From the NCBI RefSeq assembly GCF_900101455.1, contig NZ_FMZJ01000008.1:62001-126000 (forward strand): a stretch of 64,000 nt of DNA, given 5' to 3'. The number at the start of each line of letters is the position of its first letter. Within the stretch, counting starts at the first letter, position 1. Positions 63,495-64,000 of this stretch are shown piece after piece. The notes under the pieces are model-generated. The model was not told the DNA's origin. It searched no databases and saw only the letters and a list, made by a program, of their open reading frames with translations. A program made the position numbers and the translations under genes. Source of the DNA: Sphingomonas sp. YR710 (GTDB lineage: Bacteria; Pseudomonadota; Alphaproteobacteria; Sphingomonadales; Sphingomonadaceae).

Positions 63495-64000
63495 ATGTTC
63501 GATGGCCTGACGATCCGGTTGCGGATAATCCTCACCATATTGGCCGTGCTGACCCTGATGGTCGTCATGAGCGGCTTCGCTTATGTCCAGCTCGCCCATA
63601 TCGACAGGCAGGCCGGCGAGATGCAGCGGGAGACCCAACCAGGGCTCGATCTCAGCACGCAGACGATGGACGCCTGGGGCGATCAGGCGGCGCTCGATCA
63701 GGCGCATGTGACGCTCGATAACGCTGACGCGATCCGCAATATCGAGGCGCAGATCGAAGCCGGACGTCGCCGCGCCGATAGCCTGATGAAGCGCTATGAG
63801 GAGGGCATCCGGCAGGCGCAGGACAGGATTAACTTCGGTGCCGCCACAGCGGCGTGCGTGCAATACCGGGCGCTGGAGGACGACCTGTTGACCGCAAGCC
63901 GCGCTGGACGACGCGATGACGTCCACAGGATCATGACGGAGCGGTTCGAACCGCTCGCCGCGAAGGTCCAGTCGGCGCTGCAAGTGGTGCAGGATTATAA
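63495..64000 (+). CDS. Methyl-accepting chemotaxis protein, N-terminal part (cut by window end)
   Basis: ATG at 63495 (GGAGGTAG 17 bases upstream) opens a frame that runs past the window edge, 168 codons so far. It starts MFDGLTIRLRIILTILAVLT with the first transmembrane helix, then an all-helical periplasmic segment (VQLAHIDRQAGEMQRETQPG, LMKRYEEGIRQAQDRINFG) of the four-helix-bundle type found in chemoreceptors. The HAMP and signalling domains must lie beyond the edge, so the assignment rests on the N-terminal pattern. Confidence 0.75.
   Translation, partial: MFDGLTIRLRIILTILAVLTLMVVMSGFAYVQLAHIDRQAGEMQRETQPGLDLSTQTMDAWGDQAALDQAHVTLDNADAIRNIEAQIEAGRRRADSLMKRYEEGIRQAQDRINFGAATAACVQYRALEDDLLTASRAGRRDDVHRIMTERFEPLAAKVQSALQVVQDY

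Overview
The window looks like chromosomal DNA of an alphaproteobacterium, most likely a member of the Sphingomonadaceae. Evidence: high G+C throughout; a circularly permuted two-piece tmRNA whose tag reads ANDNEALAIAA; an NDUFS4-like ETC complex I subunit gene; the gene order lnt-metK-trmB-rimP-nusA-ylxR-infB-rbfA-truB-rpsO-pnp on one strand; and many copies of C/G-rich palindromic extragenic repeats of the kind that litter sphingomonad genomes.

Layout. 1-7.2 kb: end of a polyprenyl synthase, hrpB, an NDUFS4-like gene, a DUF559 endonuclease-like gene bracketed by palindromic repeats, a lemA-TPM-TPM-NUDIX operon, and mscL. 7.3-11.6 kb: permuted ssrA, a CcdC-like membrane protein, a chemoreceptor and an OprB porin. 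11.6-37.9 kb: the translation and RNA-processing block on the minus strand. Accessory genes interrupt it: HPP, tdk, HIT lipoprotein and M50 genes between rbfA and truB; an SDR, a GH130 protein and a 1392-residue SIR2-STAND-TPR protein between rimP and trmB; a large catalase and a VapBC module between trmB and metK. 37.9-41.4 kb: groESL behind a CIRCE element, a 38-residue membrane peptide behind a perfect FNR-type box, a periplasmic cyclophilin and tRNA-Ser(GGA).

41.4-63.1 kb is a catabolic region starting just beside the tRNA gene. It holds three apparent regulons, each with a repeated operator that I could find by eye. (1) A tandem-TetR regulator, an amidohydrolase, a SnoaL-like protein and a phytanoyl-CoA dioxygenase-like protein share GTCAAATATTTG at two promoters. 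(2) An IclR regulator, a TolB/Gfo-Idh/UPF0303/MFS operon and a complete gentisate lower pathway (gentisate dioxygenase, fumarylpyruvate hydrolase, maleylpyruvate isomerase) share ATTGA-N4-TCAAT inside a longer conserved stretch. (3) A LacI regulator, a TonB-dependent receptor, a GH3 glycosidase, an SDR and a DUF1593 protein share AGTTTAGCGCTAT. A plausible overall reading is uptake and hydrolysis of a glycoside and oxidation of the released aromatic through gentisate. The window ends in a second chemoreceptor gene, cut by the edge.

The most notable items are the SIR2-STAND-TPR protein, a likely phage-defence sensor with altered nucleotide-binding motifs; the in-frame insertion of palindromic repeats inside truB, ylxR and lnt; and the three operator families.
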